Part shown: positions 1 through 6,571 of the stretch, piece after piece | Numbering within the stretch: the stretch's first letter is position 1 | Layout of the letters: every line of letters starts with the position of its first letter | NCBI GenBank assembly: GCA_946481465.1 | Contig: CAMLOC010000071.1 | Coordinates: 1-9,780 of the forward strand | DNA length: 9,780 nt | Direction of reading: 5' to 3' | Origin: an uncultured Shinella sp. | Lineage (GTDB): Bacteria > Pseudomonadota > Alphaproteobacteria > Rhizobiales > Rhizobiaceae | The notes under the pieces: generated by a model | Seen by the model: the letters and a program-made list of their open reading frames with translations, nothing else | The model's database searches: none | Told to the model about the DNA's origin: nothing | Translations under genes and position numbers: made by a program

Positions 1-1006
1 CGAGGCGTTCGGCAAGGGCGATGCCCTCGTCCTCGGCGCGATGGGCCAGCATCGGCCCCTTCGTGACGTCCCCGATCGCATAGATGCCGCGCACCGCGGT
101 CTTGGCCGCGCCATCGACCGGTATGAAGCCGCGTTCGTCGGTCTCGATGCCGGTGGCCTCCAGGCGGAGCCCGGTCGTGTTCGGCCGACGCCCTGTCGCG
201 ACCAGCACCGTGTCCGCCGCGATCGTTTCGAGGGCACCGCCGGCTTCCAGCGTGACCGTCGCGGACGCGCCGTGCCGTTCGACCGTCCGCACCTGGGCGG
301 AGGTCCGGATATCGAGGCCCTGCTTGCGCAGGAGCTGCCGCATCTGGGTGCGGACGTCGCGATCCATGCCGGGAAGGATTTCGTCGAGATATTCGAGGAC
401 GACGACCTGCGAGCCGAGCCGGCTCCAGACCGAGCCCAGTTCCAGGCCGATGACGCCGCCGCCGATCACGACCATCTTCCCCGGAACGGCCTTCAGTGCG
501 AGGGCCCCCGTGGAATCGACGACGACACCGCCCGCGTTGTCCACTTCGGCGGAAGGAAAGGACGAGGGGTCGGAGCCCGTCGCGATCACGATGGACTGTG
601 CCGTAAACTCCCTGCCGGCGATCGACACGCGGTCCGGTCCCGAAAACGTTGCCCGCCCGTGCAGCCGCTGGACCTTGTGCTTCCCGAAGAGGAAATCGAT
701 GCCCCTGGTCAGGCCGTGGACCGTTTCATCCTTCGCGGCCATCATCCTTGGAAGGTCGAGCGACACGTTTTCAGCAGCGATGCCGTAGCTCGACCAGCCG
801 CCGCGGGCCATTGCGTGATAGTGGTGGGAGGCCGTCAGCAGCGCCTTGGAGGGAATGCAGCCGACGTTGAGGCAGGTGCCGCCGAGGCTGTCGCGCGCAT
901 CGACGCAGGCGGTCGCAAGGCCGAGCTGCGCCGCGCGGATCGCGCAGGCATAGCCGCCCGGGCCGCCGCCAATGACGAGCACGTCGAAATCAGATATCGC
1001 CGTCAT
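1..1006 (-). CDS. lpd: Dihydrolipoyl dehydrogenase (E3), 3' end beyond window
   Basis: This flavoprotein would reoxidise the dihydrolipoyl arm of the neighbouring E2, passing electrons through FAD to NAD+ in the cytosol. The 335 codons present are open to the window edge. Visible are the FAD Rossmann motif GGGPGG (residues 13-18), the redox disulfide in GGTCLNVGCIPSK (Cys45 and Cys50), the NAD-binding GGGVIG (182-187), ATGRRPN (270-276) and the second FAD motif AIGDV (310-314), followed by GPMLAHRAEDEG. The family is usually about 465 aa, so roughly the last 130 residues, including the dimerisation domain and the catalytic His-Glu pair, lie outside. The start is the ATG at 1006, which overlaps the E2 stop as ATGA and implies translational coupling. 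Placement after E1 and E2 suggests an E3 dedicated to this complex (LpdV-like) rather than the housekeeping copy; that is inference. Confidence 0.95.
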   Translation of the reverse strand, partial: MTAISDFDVLVIGGGPGGYACAIRAAQLGLATACVDARDSLGGTCLNVGCIPSKALLTASHHYHAMARGGWSSYGIAAENVSLDLPRMMAAKDETVHGLTRGIDFLFGKHKVQRLHGRATFSGPDRVSIAGREFTAQSIVIATGSDPSSFPSAEVDNAGGVVVDSTGALALKAVPGKMVVIGGGVIGLELGSVWSRLGSQVVVLEYLDEILPGMDRDVRTQMRQLLRKQGLDIRTSAQVRTVERHGASATVTLEAGGALETIAADTVLVATGRRPNTTGLRLEATGIETDERGFIPVDGAAKTAVRGIYAIGDVTKGPMLAHRAEDEGIALAERL

Positions 1007-2190
1007 CGGGGCCAGGTCTCCAGCGTTTTCACGAATTCGCCGAGCCAGGCGTTCGTCTGGTGGCCGTCGAGCGCGCGGTGGTCGATGGTCAGGGACACAT
1101 AGGCCATCGGCCGGATCTGGATCGTGTCGACCCCGTCCACCTCGCGGACCACCACCCGCTTTTCCAGCTTGCCCACGCCGAGTATGGCCGATTGCGGCTG
1201 GTTGATGATGATCGGCGCGGCCAGAAGCGAGCCGGAAACGCCGTGGTTGGAGATCGTGAAGGTGCCGCCCCGCAGGTCCTCCGCCTTCAGCCCGTTGCCG
1301 CGGGCGCGGGCCGTCATGTCCTGTAGGCGCGCCGCGATGCCCTGGAGCGAGAGGTTCTGGGCCCCCCGGAGCACCGGCACTACCAGCCCCTTGTCGCCCA
1401 GCGCGGTGCCGATCCCGATATTGACGTCGCCGAAGATCTCCAGGCTGTCGGCGTGCCACCGGCTGTTGACCTCGGGGACGGCCCGCATCGCCGCGACAGA
1501 GGCCGCCACGATATAGGCCGTGTACGAGAGGTCGACGCCTTCCGCCTTCATGGAGGCCTTGTGGGCATCCCGGTGCCGCATGATCGCCGTGAAATCCGCT
1601 TCGAAGACGGCAGTCACTTGGGGCGCGGTCGCAAGCGAGCGATGCATGTGGTCGGCAATGGCGAGGCGCATGGCCGTATGCGGGACCTTTCGCGAAAGAT
1701 CGCCCTGAACCGGGGGAGCCGATACCGCGGCGGCGGCCGGAACGGAGTTCGGCGTACCCGCCTCCCGTTCATGCGCAAGGTCCATATCCGCCCGCGTGAC
1801 GCGGCCGCCTTTCCCGGTGCCGCTGACCGTGGAAGGGTCGATGCCGTATTCGGCCGCGGCGCGGCGCACCGCCGGCGAGTAGTGCACGCCGGGTCGATCG
1901 GGGAGAGGCTGCTGCTCTTCGGGCATGGCGCGCGAGGGAGCAGGCTCCCCTTGAGCGGACATGCGGCCGAGTATCGAGCCCGGCGCCGCGTCGTCGCCGC
2001 TGCGCATGCCGATTTCGGTCAGGATCCCGTCGCAGGGGGCGGGAACCTCCTGGGTGACCTTGTCGGTTTCCAGTTCGACAAGCGCGTCTCCCTCGGCGAC
2101 CCTGTCGCCCACCTGCTTCAGCCAGTTGCGAACGACGGCTTTGGTGCCTTCCTGCTCGATTGGCGCCAGGATATCGATCGTCGTGTCCAT
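1003..2190 (-). CDS. Dihydrolipoamide acyltransferase (E2) of a 2-oxoacid dehydrogenase complex
   Basis: E2 core of the complex: it takes the acyl group from E1 on a swinging lipoyl-lysine and transfers it to CoA. The 395-aa protein has one N-terminal lipoyl domain (about 3-78) with the lipoylation site at Lys44 in ETDKV, a flexible linker, a peripheral-subunit-binding domain (about 103-138, HYSPAVRRAAAEYGID then GKGGRVTRAD) and an acyltransferase domain (about 168-395) with the active-site motif DHRALDG (His371, Asp375). I chose the ATG at 2190 because the lipoyl domain begins at once (MDTTIDILAP) and a GGAG lies upstream. The longer in-frame start at 2253 would add 21 residues of non-family sequence inside the E1 gene. 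Only 2 bp separate it from the E1 stop, and it overlaps lpd by 4 bp. A single lipoyl domain fits BkdB or OdhB types as well as others, so acyl specificity stays open. Confidence 0.94.
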   Translation of the reverse strand: MDTTIDILAPIEQEGTKAVVRNWLKQVGDRVAEGDALVELETDKVTQEVPAPCDGILTEIGMRSGDDAAPGSILGRMSAQGEPAPSRAMPEEQQPLPDRPGVHYSPAVRRAAAEYGIDPSTVSGTGKGGRVTRADMDLAHEREAGTPNSVPAAAAVSAPPVQGDLSRKVPHTAMRLAIADHMHRSLATAPQVTAVFEADFTAIMRHRDAHKASMKAEGVDLSYTAYIVAASVAAMRAVPEVNSRWHADSLEIFGDVNIGIGTALGDKGLVVPVLRGAQNLSLQGIAARLQDMTARARGNGLKAEDLRGGTFTISNHGVSGSLLAAPIIINQPQSAILGVGKLEKRVVVREVDGVDTIQIRPMAYVSLTIDHRALDGHQTNAWLGEFVKTLETWPR

Positions 2191-2192
2191 GC

Positions 2193-4271
2193 TCAAAACT
2201 CCAGGAGTGCGGCGATCCGCTCGGCGATGCGTTCCACGGAGGGAACCGCCCAATCCAGCAGCACCGGATTATGCGGGCTTGGAATGTCGGGCATGGTCAG
2301 GCGGGAGACGGGGGCGTCGAGATCCATGAACGCTTGGTCGGCGACGACGGCCGCGATTTCCGCGCCGAAGCCGGCGGAGCCGAGATCCTCGTGCACGATG
2401 AGGCACCGGCGGGTCTTTCTCACCGAGGACAGGACGGCCTCCCGATCCCAGGGCATGAGCGTCCTCAGGTCGATCACGTCGGCCGAGATGCCTTCGGCCG
2501 CATCCTCGCATCGCTGGACCATGGCGCCCCAGGTCACGATGGTGATGTCCTTGCCGGTGCGCGTGAATTTCGCCTTGCCGAAGGGAAGCGTGAAACCGTC
2601 GCCGGGATAGGGCCGGCGCGCCCAGGCGTGGTCGAGCATCGCGCGGTGCTCGAAGAAGATCACGGGATCGTTGCCGCGCAGCGCCGTGCGCAGCAGGCCG
2701 ACGGCGTCTTCCGCATTGGAGGGAACCGCGACCTTCCAGCCGGGCTGGTGGACGAAGGCGACCTCGTTCGTCTGGCTGTGCCAGGGATCGCCGCATTTGA
2801 AGAAGCCGCCCGGCATGCGCACCACGATCGGGGCGGCGAAGCGGTTGTTCGTCCGCCAGCGGATGGTGCCGCAATCGTTGATCTGCTCGGTGGCGGGCTC
2901 GGCATATTTGCGGAACTGGATCTCGGGCACCGGCACCAGGCCGGCCAGCGCCATGCCGACGGCGCGGCCGATGATGCCTTCCTCCGACAGGGAGGTGTCG
3001 AAGACCCGTCCGCTACCGAACTTCTCCTGAAGGCCGAGCGTCACGGCGTGAACGCCGCCCTTGGGGCCGATATCCTCGCCGAAGACGACGACGCGCTCGT
3101 TGATCGACATTTCATGCTCGAGGGTCTTGCGGATCGCCGTGACCATGTTCATCCGCGCGCCCGAAGGCTGGGCAATTTCCGTGCCGGCGGGCGCGACATA
3201 GCCATCGCAATGCTGGCCGCCCATGGTCTGCATCGCGCCGCTGTAGAAGACGTTGTCGGTCACGGTCGCGGGTTCGGCCACCGGGCGGGCCTCGGCGGCC
3301 TGCCGGGCAAGCTCCGCATCGTCGTGCGCCCTCTGCCGGGCGTCGTCCCATTCCCCGGTGGTCATGACGGCGGGAACGAGGAATTCGCGGAGGCGGGGCA
3401 GGGGATCGCGGTCCCATTCCTGCCGGACGAGGTCCTCGCTCTTGTAAGTCTGCGTGTCCTGGAAGCTGTGGCCCTGGAGACGCGGAACGGTCAGGCGCAG
3501 CAGGGCGGGCTTGCGCATGTCGCGCACGAACGCCACGGCCTCCCGGGTCAGGCGCGCGGCGGTGGCGGGATCGCAACCGTCGCCATCGAAAATCTGCAGG
3601 TCCTGCCAGCTCGCCAGATTGGCGGCGATGTTTCCGCCGGGCGTCTGGACCGTCGAGGGCACGGAAATCCCGAAGCCGTTGTCCTCGATATAGAACAGCA
3701 TGGGAAGCGCCTGGGTCGTCGCCGCGGTGATGGCCGCCCAGAAGCCGTTCGACGCGACCGATCCGTCGCCGCCGAGAACGACGCCGATATCGCGGGCATA
3801 GTCCGCACGCCCGAGCGTATCGGCGTAATATTTCATGGCCTGCGCCCAGCCGGCGGTCGGCGTGTACTGCGCGCCGACGCCGCCGCACATCGGCAGGGCC
3901 GACGCGCCGGAGCGGTTCGGGTAGTTGAAGACGACGCCGATGTCGCGCCCGTCCGAATAGCCGCCGGCGCGTCCCATCGCGGAACCCAGCGCATCGGCCG
4001 GATCGACGCCGAGGGACAGGAGGAGGGGCCGCGACCGATAATAGCCGCAGGTCGCATCGTGCGCGCCGGTCAGCTGCATCCCCAGGAGGATCTGCGCCAT
4101 GTCGTGACCGCGGGCCGAAAACTGGTAGAGCACCTTCTTCTCCGGCACGAGACGGCTTTCCTCCATCTCGTCCAGCGCGCGCGACAGGTGCAGCATGTAG
4201 GCGAGCCGCCGCCAGTCGATCCTGTCATCGGGTGCGTTCCGCTCGCGGCCCTTCACGACAATCTGGTCCAT
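2193..4271 (-). CDS. 2-oxoacid dehydrogenase E1, fused alpha and beta subunits (branched-chain type likely)
   Basis: Thiamine-diphosphate-dependent decarboxylase that starts the complex's reaction: a 2-oxoacid is decarboxylated and the acyl group passed to the E2 lipoyl arm. The 692-aa chain joins two subunits that are separate in most bacteria. Residues 1 to about 330 are the alpha part, with the ThDP/Mg motif GDG (168-170) running to Asn198 in FYIEDN. A linker of about 40 residues follows. Residues from about 372 are the beta part (MVTAIRKTLEHEM, FGEDIGPKGGVHAVTLGL at 397-414, EIQF at 450-453, and the transketolase C-terminal domain from about 575). The KGGVxxxTxGL pattern resembles branched-chain E1 beta. 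The start at 4271 has a strong GGGAGG ribosome binding site (4277-4282) 5 nt upstream. It heads the E1-E2-E3 operon and faces an Lrp-type regulator, as in bkd loci. Substrate is not proven; pyruvate- or acetoin-type activity remains possible. Confidence 0.92.
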   Translation of the reverse strand: MDQIVVKGRERNAPDDRIDWRRLAYMLHLSRALDEMEESRLVPEKKVLYQFSARGHDMAQILLGMQLTGAHDATCGYYRSRPLLLSLGVDPADALGSAMGRAGGYSDGRDIGVVFNYPNRSGASALPMCGGVGAQYTPTAGWAQAMKYYADTLGRADYARDIGVVLGGDGSVASNGFWAAITAATTQALPMLFYIEDNGFGISVPSTVQTPGGNIAANLASWQDLQIFDGDGCDPATAARLTREAVAFVRDMRKPALLRLTVPRLQGHSFQDTQTYKSEDLVRQEWDRDPLPRLREFLVPAVMTTGEWDDARQRAHDDAELARQAAEARPVAEPATVTDNVFYSGAMQTMGGQHCDGYVAPAGTEIAQPSGARMNMVTAIRKTLEHEMSINERVVVFGEDIGPKGGVHAVTLGLQEKFGSGRVFDTSLSEEGIIGRAVGMALAGLVPVPEIQFRKYAEPATEQINDCGTIRWRTNNRFAAPIVVRMPGGFFKCGDPWHSQTNEVAFVHQPGWKVAVPSNAEDAVGLLRTALRGNDPVIFFEHRAMLDHAWARRPYPGDGFTLPFGKAKFTRTGKDITIVTWGAMVQRCEDAAEGISADVIDLRTLMPWDREAVLSSVRKTRRCLIVHEDLGSAGFGAEIAAVVADQAFMDLDAPVSRLTMPDIPSPHNPVLLDWAVPSVERIAERIAALLEF

Positions 4272-4389
4272 GACATCCTCCCAAAATCACTGGGATCAGT
4301 GTACCGGGTTACCGCGCGATTTTCCTTTCAATCTCTGCGCTCGCGCCCTAGATTATGAAATGGTCATTTCATTACTACGAGGAAATTGA
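4272..4389. promoter_or_regulatory. Divergent promoter region between E1 operon and Lrp-family gene
   Basis: This 118-bp spacer must carry the start signals for both directions. For the plus-strand regulator a weak pair is TTTCAA (4326-4331) and TAGATT (4349-4354), with 17 bp between. For the minus-strand operon TACACT (complement of 4298-4303) could be a -10, but no good -35 lies at the right distance. A small inverted repeat, CACTG-GGAT-CAGTG (4288-4301), overlaps that possible -10. The hexamers are poor matches, as is common in GC-rich alphaproteobacteria, so exact promoter positions are uncertain. Confidence 0.45.
4355..4372. promoter_or_regulatory. Perfect 18-bp palindrome, candidate operator for the Lrp-family regulator
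   Basis: The sequence ATGAAATG-GT-CATTTCAT has two exact 8-bp inverted arms around a 2-bp centre. It lies 18-35 bp upstream of the regulator's ATG and directly next to the weak -10 proposed for that gene. Lrp/AsnC proteins bind as dimers to AT-rich palindromes of about 15 bp and often control themselves and a divergent catabolic operon. Position and symmetry therefore make this the best candidate operator in the window; binding itself is inference. Confidence 0.6.
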
Positions 4390-4857
4390 ATGGAACAGAT
4401 CACCCTCGATGGCGTCGACAAAGCGATCCTGCGCGCGCTGCAGGAGGAGGGCGATATCAGCCAGGCCCGTCTCGCCGAGAGGGTCGGGGCATCGGCGGCC
4501 TCCTGCTGGCGGCGGATCGCCAAGCTCGAACAGGCCGGTGTGCTCGGCAAGACCGTCCGGCTCGTGGACCCCGACGCGGTGGGGAAGGGGCTGAACGTCT
4601 TCTGTCAGGTCAGGATGAAGTCGCACGATCCCGCTGCGCGGCACGATTTCGAACTGTTCATCAACAGCCACCGCGAAGTGCTCGAATGCTATTCGATGTC
4701 GGGGGAATGGGACTACCTGATCCGGGCGGTGGTGGGGGACGTGCGGGAATATGAAGCGCTCCTCATGCGGGGAATCCTCACGCATGACGCCGTCCTGACG
4801 TCGTCGTCCCACTTCGCGCTGAAGGCGGTGAAATACACGACCGCGCTTCCCACCTGA
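4390..4857 (+). CDS. Lrp/AsnC-family transcriptional regulator (BkdR-like by position)
   Basis: Small DNA-binding protein that senses an amino acid or related metabolite and probably controls the divergent dehydrogenase operon. The 155-aa length is typical. Residues 5-51 form the AsnC-type winged helix-turn-helix (LDGVDKAILRALQEEGDIS then LAERVGASAASCWRRIAKLEQAGVL). Residues about 67-148 form the RAM effector-binding and oligomerisation domain, with the usual GEWDYLIRAVVGD segment (105-117). A GAGG ribosome binding site (4379-4382) sits 7 nt before the ATG. In Pseudomonas, BkdR is an Lrp homologue divergent from a branched-chain 2-oxoacid dehydrogenase operon, which this arrangement copies. 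It could also act on the amino-acid importer 254 bp downstream on the same strand. The effector cannot be named from sequence; the family identification is firm. Confidence 0.93.
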   Translation: MEQITLDGVDKAILRALQEEGDISQARLAERVGASAASCWRRIAKLEQAGVLGKTVRLVDPDAVGKGLNVFCQVRMKSHDPAARHDFELFINSHREVLECYSMSGEWDYLIRAVVGDVREYEALLMRGILTHDAVLTSSSHFALKAVKYTTALPT

Positions 4858-4878
4858 CCTTGCGCCGCCGTCGCAAGG
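4858..4878 (+). terminator. Short hairpin directly after the regulator stop codon
   Basis: CCTTGCG (4858-4864) and CGCAAGG (4872-4878) form a perfect 7-bp stem with a 7-nt loop, starting on the base after the TGA. No T-run follows, so it is not a textbook intrinsic terminator. It may protect the transcript's 3' end or slow readthrough. The function is a guess; the inverted repeat is directly visible. Confidence 0.4.
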
Positions 4879-4919
4879 CGCTGGCGGAAAGGGCGGAATC
4901 GACGCGCATCGCGGCCCCT

Positions 4920-4935
4920 GCCTGCCCGGGCAGGC
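4920..4935. repeat. 16-bp GC-rich palindrome in the gap before the importer operon
   Basis: GCCTGCCCGGGCAGGC is a perfect palindrome with no spacer. As RNA it could fold into a 6-bp stem with a CCGG loop. It lies between the short hairpin after the regulator and the AT-rich promoter tract, so together the two could insulate the regulator transcript from the importer operon. No T-run follows immediately; the first AT-rich stretch begins about 25 bp later. Confidence 0.4.
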
Positions 4936-4950
4936 GAAGCATCGATCATC

Positions 4951-5111
4951 TTGCAAGGCATTGAATATAAATATTTTTATCGATCCCTCCGTTCGCCCTT
5001 CGGTCAGGCCCTGTTTCCTGAGATGAAAATATTTGCAGCAGAATTGACCGGCCGGCCCTCTTTGCGAACAATCGTGGCAGCTCAATGAAGGGCCACAAAA
5101 GGGGAACGGAA
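4951..5111 (+). promoter_or_regulatory. AT-rich promoter/operator region of the amino-acid importer operon
   Basis: Within an otherwise GC-rich window, 4960-4980 is almost entirely A/T. The best promoter match is TTGACC (5044-5049) and AACAAT (5067-5072), spaced 17 bp, which would give a short leader before the ATG at 5112. Just upstream of that -35 is a near-palindrome centred on AAATATTT (5024-5037, one mismatched pair). A second AAATATTT is at 4969-4976, 58 bp away centre to centre. Such sites suit an Lrp-type activator. A purine-rich AAAAGGGG (5097-5104) serves as ribosome binding site. The hexamers are moderate matches, so confidence is limited. Confidence 0.45.
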
Positions 5112-5885
5112 ATGATCGAATTTCGAAAGCTGAAGTCAGTCCTGGCGATATCCGTCGTCGCGTTCGGCGCCCTGTCGACGGCGGCGCTGGCGCGGGACCT
5201 GCGCATCGCCACGGAAGGAACCTACGCGCCCTGGAGCTTCGTCGACGAGCAGGGCAAGCTCACCGGCTGGGACGTCGACATCGCCAATGCGCTCTGCGAG
5301 GAAATGAAGGTCAAGTGCGAGGTGGTCGCCCAGGAATGGGACGGCATCATCCCGGGCCTCAACGCGAAGAAATACGACATGATCGTCGCGAGCATGACGG
5401 TCACCGAGAAGCGCAAGCAGCAGGTCGCCTTCTCGAAGAAGTACAAGAACACCACCAGCCAGTTCGTCGCCGAGAAGGGGACCTACCCCGACACCTCGCC
5501 GGAAGCGCTCAAGGGCAAGCGCATCGGCGTTCAGCGCGGCAGCAGCCAGGACGGGTTCCTGACAGACACCTACAAGGACTCCGAGATCGTTCGCTACGAC
5601 AAGACGACCGATCCGGAGATGGACCTGATGGCCGGCCGCATCGATCTCATGATCGCCAACCGCGTGACGTCCCTCGTCAACTTCCTCACGCGCCCGGAAG
5701 CGGCCAATTACGAGCTGGTCGGCCAGGAATATTCCGGCGGCGTCCTGGGAGAGGGCAACGCGATCGCGCTGCGCAAGGACGACACGGAACTGCTCGCCCA
5801 GGTCAACAGCGCGCTCGATGCGATCATGGCGAACGGCACCTACGACAAGATCACGTCGAAGTATTTCAAGTTCAAGCTGATGTGA
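5112..5885 (+). CDS. Periplasmic amino-acid/opine-type ABC importer substrate-binding protein
   Basis: Periplasmic receptor that captures the solute and delivers it to the permease pair encoded downstream. The 257-aa precursor has a clear Sec signal peptide, with basic residues 5-8, a hydrophobic core and probable cleavage after ALA at residue 27. The mature part is a HisJ/ArgT/OccT-type family 3 binding protein: ATEGTYAPWSF (33-43), the Cys62/Cys69 pair spaced like the HisJ disulfide, and TVTEKR with Arg101 matching the carboxylate-binding Arg of HisJ. At GRIDLMIAN (175-183) Asn183 stands where HisJ has the Asp that holds the ligand's alpha-amino group. From memory, opine-binding OccT also has Asn here. 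I chose the ATG at 5112 over an in-frame ATG at 5085 because AAAAGGGG precedes it and the signal peptide then has normal length. It is first in its operon and followed by a hairpin. The ligand is not determined. Confidence 0.93.
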   Translation: MIEFRKLKSVLAISVVAFGALSTAALARDLRIATEGTYAPWSFVDEQGKLTGWDVDIANALCEEMKVKCEVVAQEWDGIIPGLNAKKYDMIVASMTVTEKRKQQVAFSKKYKNTTSQFVAEKGTYPDTSPEALKGKRIGVQRGSSQDGFLTDTYKDSEIVRYDKTTDPEMDLMAGRIDLMIANRVTSLVNFLTRPEAANYELVGQEYSGGVLGEGNAIALRKDDTELLAQVNSALDAIMANGTYDKITSKYFKFKLM

Positions 5886-5903
5886 TCACGGCTGCGTTTT
5901 CGC

Positions 5904-5928
5904 GAAGCGGCGATCACGACGCCGCTTC
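5904..5928 (+). terminator. Perfect 9-bp hairpin after the binding-protein gene
   Basis: GAAGCGGCG (5904-5912) and CGCCGCTTC (5920-5928) form an exact 9-bp stem with a 7-nt loop in the 65-bp gap after the binding-protein stop. There is no strong T-run, so complete termination is unlikely. Stem-loops here are known in binding-protein operons such as malE-malF, where they stabilise the upstream message and keep the receptor in excess of its permeases. The same role is likely here but is inferred. Confidence 0.6.
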
Positions 5929-5950
5929 ATTTCCTCCCAAAAGGTGCTCC

Positions 5951-6571
5951 ATGATCACTTTCGCCACCTTCGGCCCGAAAGGGACGAACCACGAACGCGT
6001 GACCGGCGAATACATTCGCTTTCACGGTATCGAGAATGCCCGGATCGAGCTGGTCCCCAATTTCGAGCAGGCAACCAGGGGCCTCCTGAACGGCGACTTC
6101 GATTTCGTCGTCCAGTGCGCCGTCCACCCCGAAACGCCGGAGACCATGGGGAGCCATTTCCACCGGATGTTCGCGGTGGATTCTTTCATTTCGCGCAGCA
6201 AGGAGCTTGCCATCCTGACGCGGAAGGAGGTGGAGACGCCACGGACGATCGGCCTCCTGTCGCCCGCCACCGAAAGCTACATCGACCCGGACAGGTGGGA
6301 GACGCTGATCCCGGGCGCCTCGCTGCCGATCATCTTCGACAACCTGCTGAACGGCGCCTACGATTCAGCGCTGGTCTACCTGGAATACGCCGCCCAGTTC
6401 CCGGACCGCGTGCGGGTCGATGCGATCCTCGGCTCCCCGGACGACGTGTGGATCGTCTATGGCAGGGAGCGGACGTCCGGCGGAAAGCTCCAGGCATCGC
6501 GCGATGCCCCGATCCGCCGTCTCCTCAGGGAGAAGGGCGCGAAATTCCGGGAGGAGAAGGAGGCGGTATGA
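5951..6571 (+). CDS. Prephenate dehydratase-fold / BacA-like cytosolic protein of unknown role
   Basis: A 206-aa soluble protein with no signal peptide and no membrane segment. Its N-terminus, TFATFGPKGTNHE (3-15), matches the GPxGT opening of prephenate dehydratase domains. Its length and layout resemble the bacilysin enzyme BacA, a prephenate decarboxylase, more than PheA. The ENS and TRF catalytic motifs of true prephenate dehydratases are absent: the corresponding stretches read VQCAVHPETPETMG (54-67) and SPDDVWIVYG (162-171). There is no C-terminal ACT domain. An AAAGG ribosome binding site (5940-5944) lies just upstream, and the stop overlaps the permease start as ATGA, so it is a true operon member with its translation tied to the permease. 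It may be an enzyme acting on the imported compound or a cytosolic ligand sensor. The fold is a moderate-confidence call from motif reading alone; the function is unknown. Confidence 0.7.
   Translation: MITFATFGPKGTNHERVTGEYIRFHGIENARIELVPNFEQATRGLLNGDFDFVVQCAVHPETPETMGSHFHRMFAVDSFISRSKELAILTRKEVETPRTIGLLSPATESYIDPDRWETLIPGASLPIIFDNLLNGAYDSALVYLEYAAQFPDRVRVDAILGSPDDVWIVYGRERTSGGKLQASRDAPIRRLLREKGAKFREEKEAV

Noticed and set aside
41..1102. A 353-codon plus-strand open frame opposite the E3 gene
   Set aside because: The minus strand encodes lipoamide dehydrogenase with all FAD, NAD and redox-Cys motifs. The plus-strand frame has low-complexity composition and no recognisable domain.
2191..2253. 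Earlier ATG (2253) giving an E2 that overlaps the E1 gene
   Set aside because: The extra 21 residues have no lipoyl-domain similarity, while the ATG at 2190 has a GGAG upstream and begins directly at the domain.
2160..4358. A 732-codon plus-strand open frame opposite the E1 gene
   Set aside because: It is antisense to a full-length E1 with intact ThDP motifs. Its translation is rich in Arg, Gly, Ala and His without domain motifs, as expected for an antisense frame in GC-rich DNA.
4375..5085. A 236-codon minus-strand open frame across the Lrp-family gene and the gap after it
   Set aside because: It is antisense to a clear Lrp/AsnC protein, has no family features, and would run through the inverted repeats and AT-rich promoter tract.
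5951..6571. The BacA-like protein as a true PheA prephenate dehydratase or as a second periplasmic binding protein
   Set aside because: The PheA catalytic ENS and TRF motifs and ACT domain are missing. There is no signal peptide to export it as a periplasmic protein.
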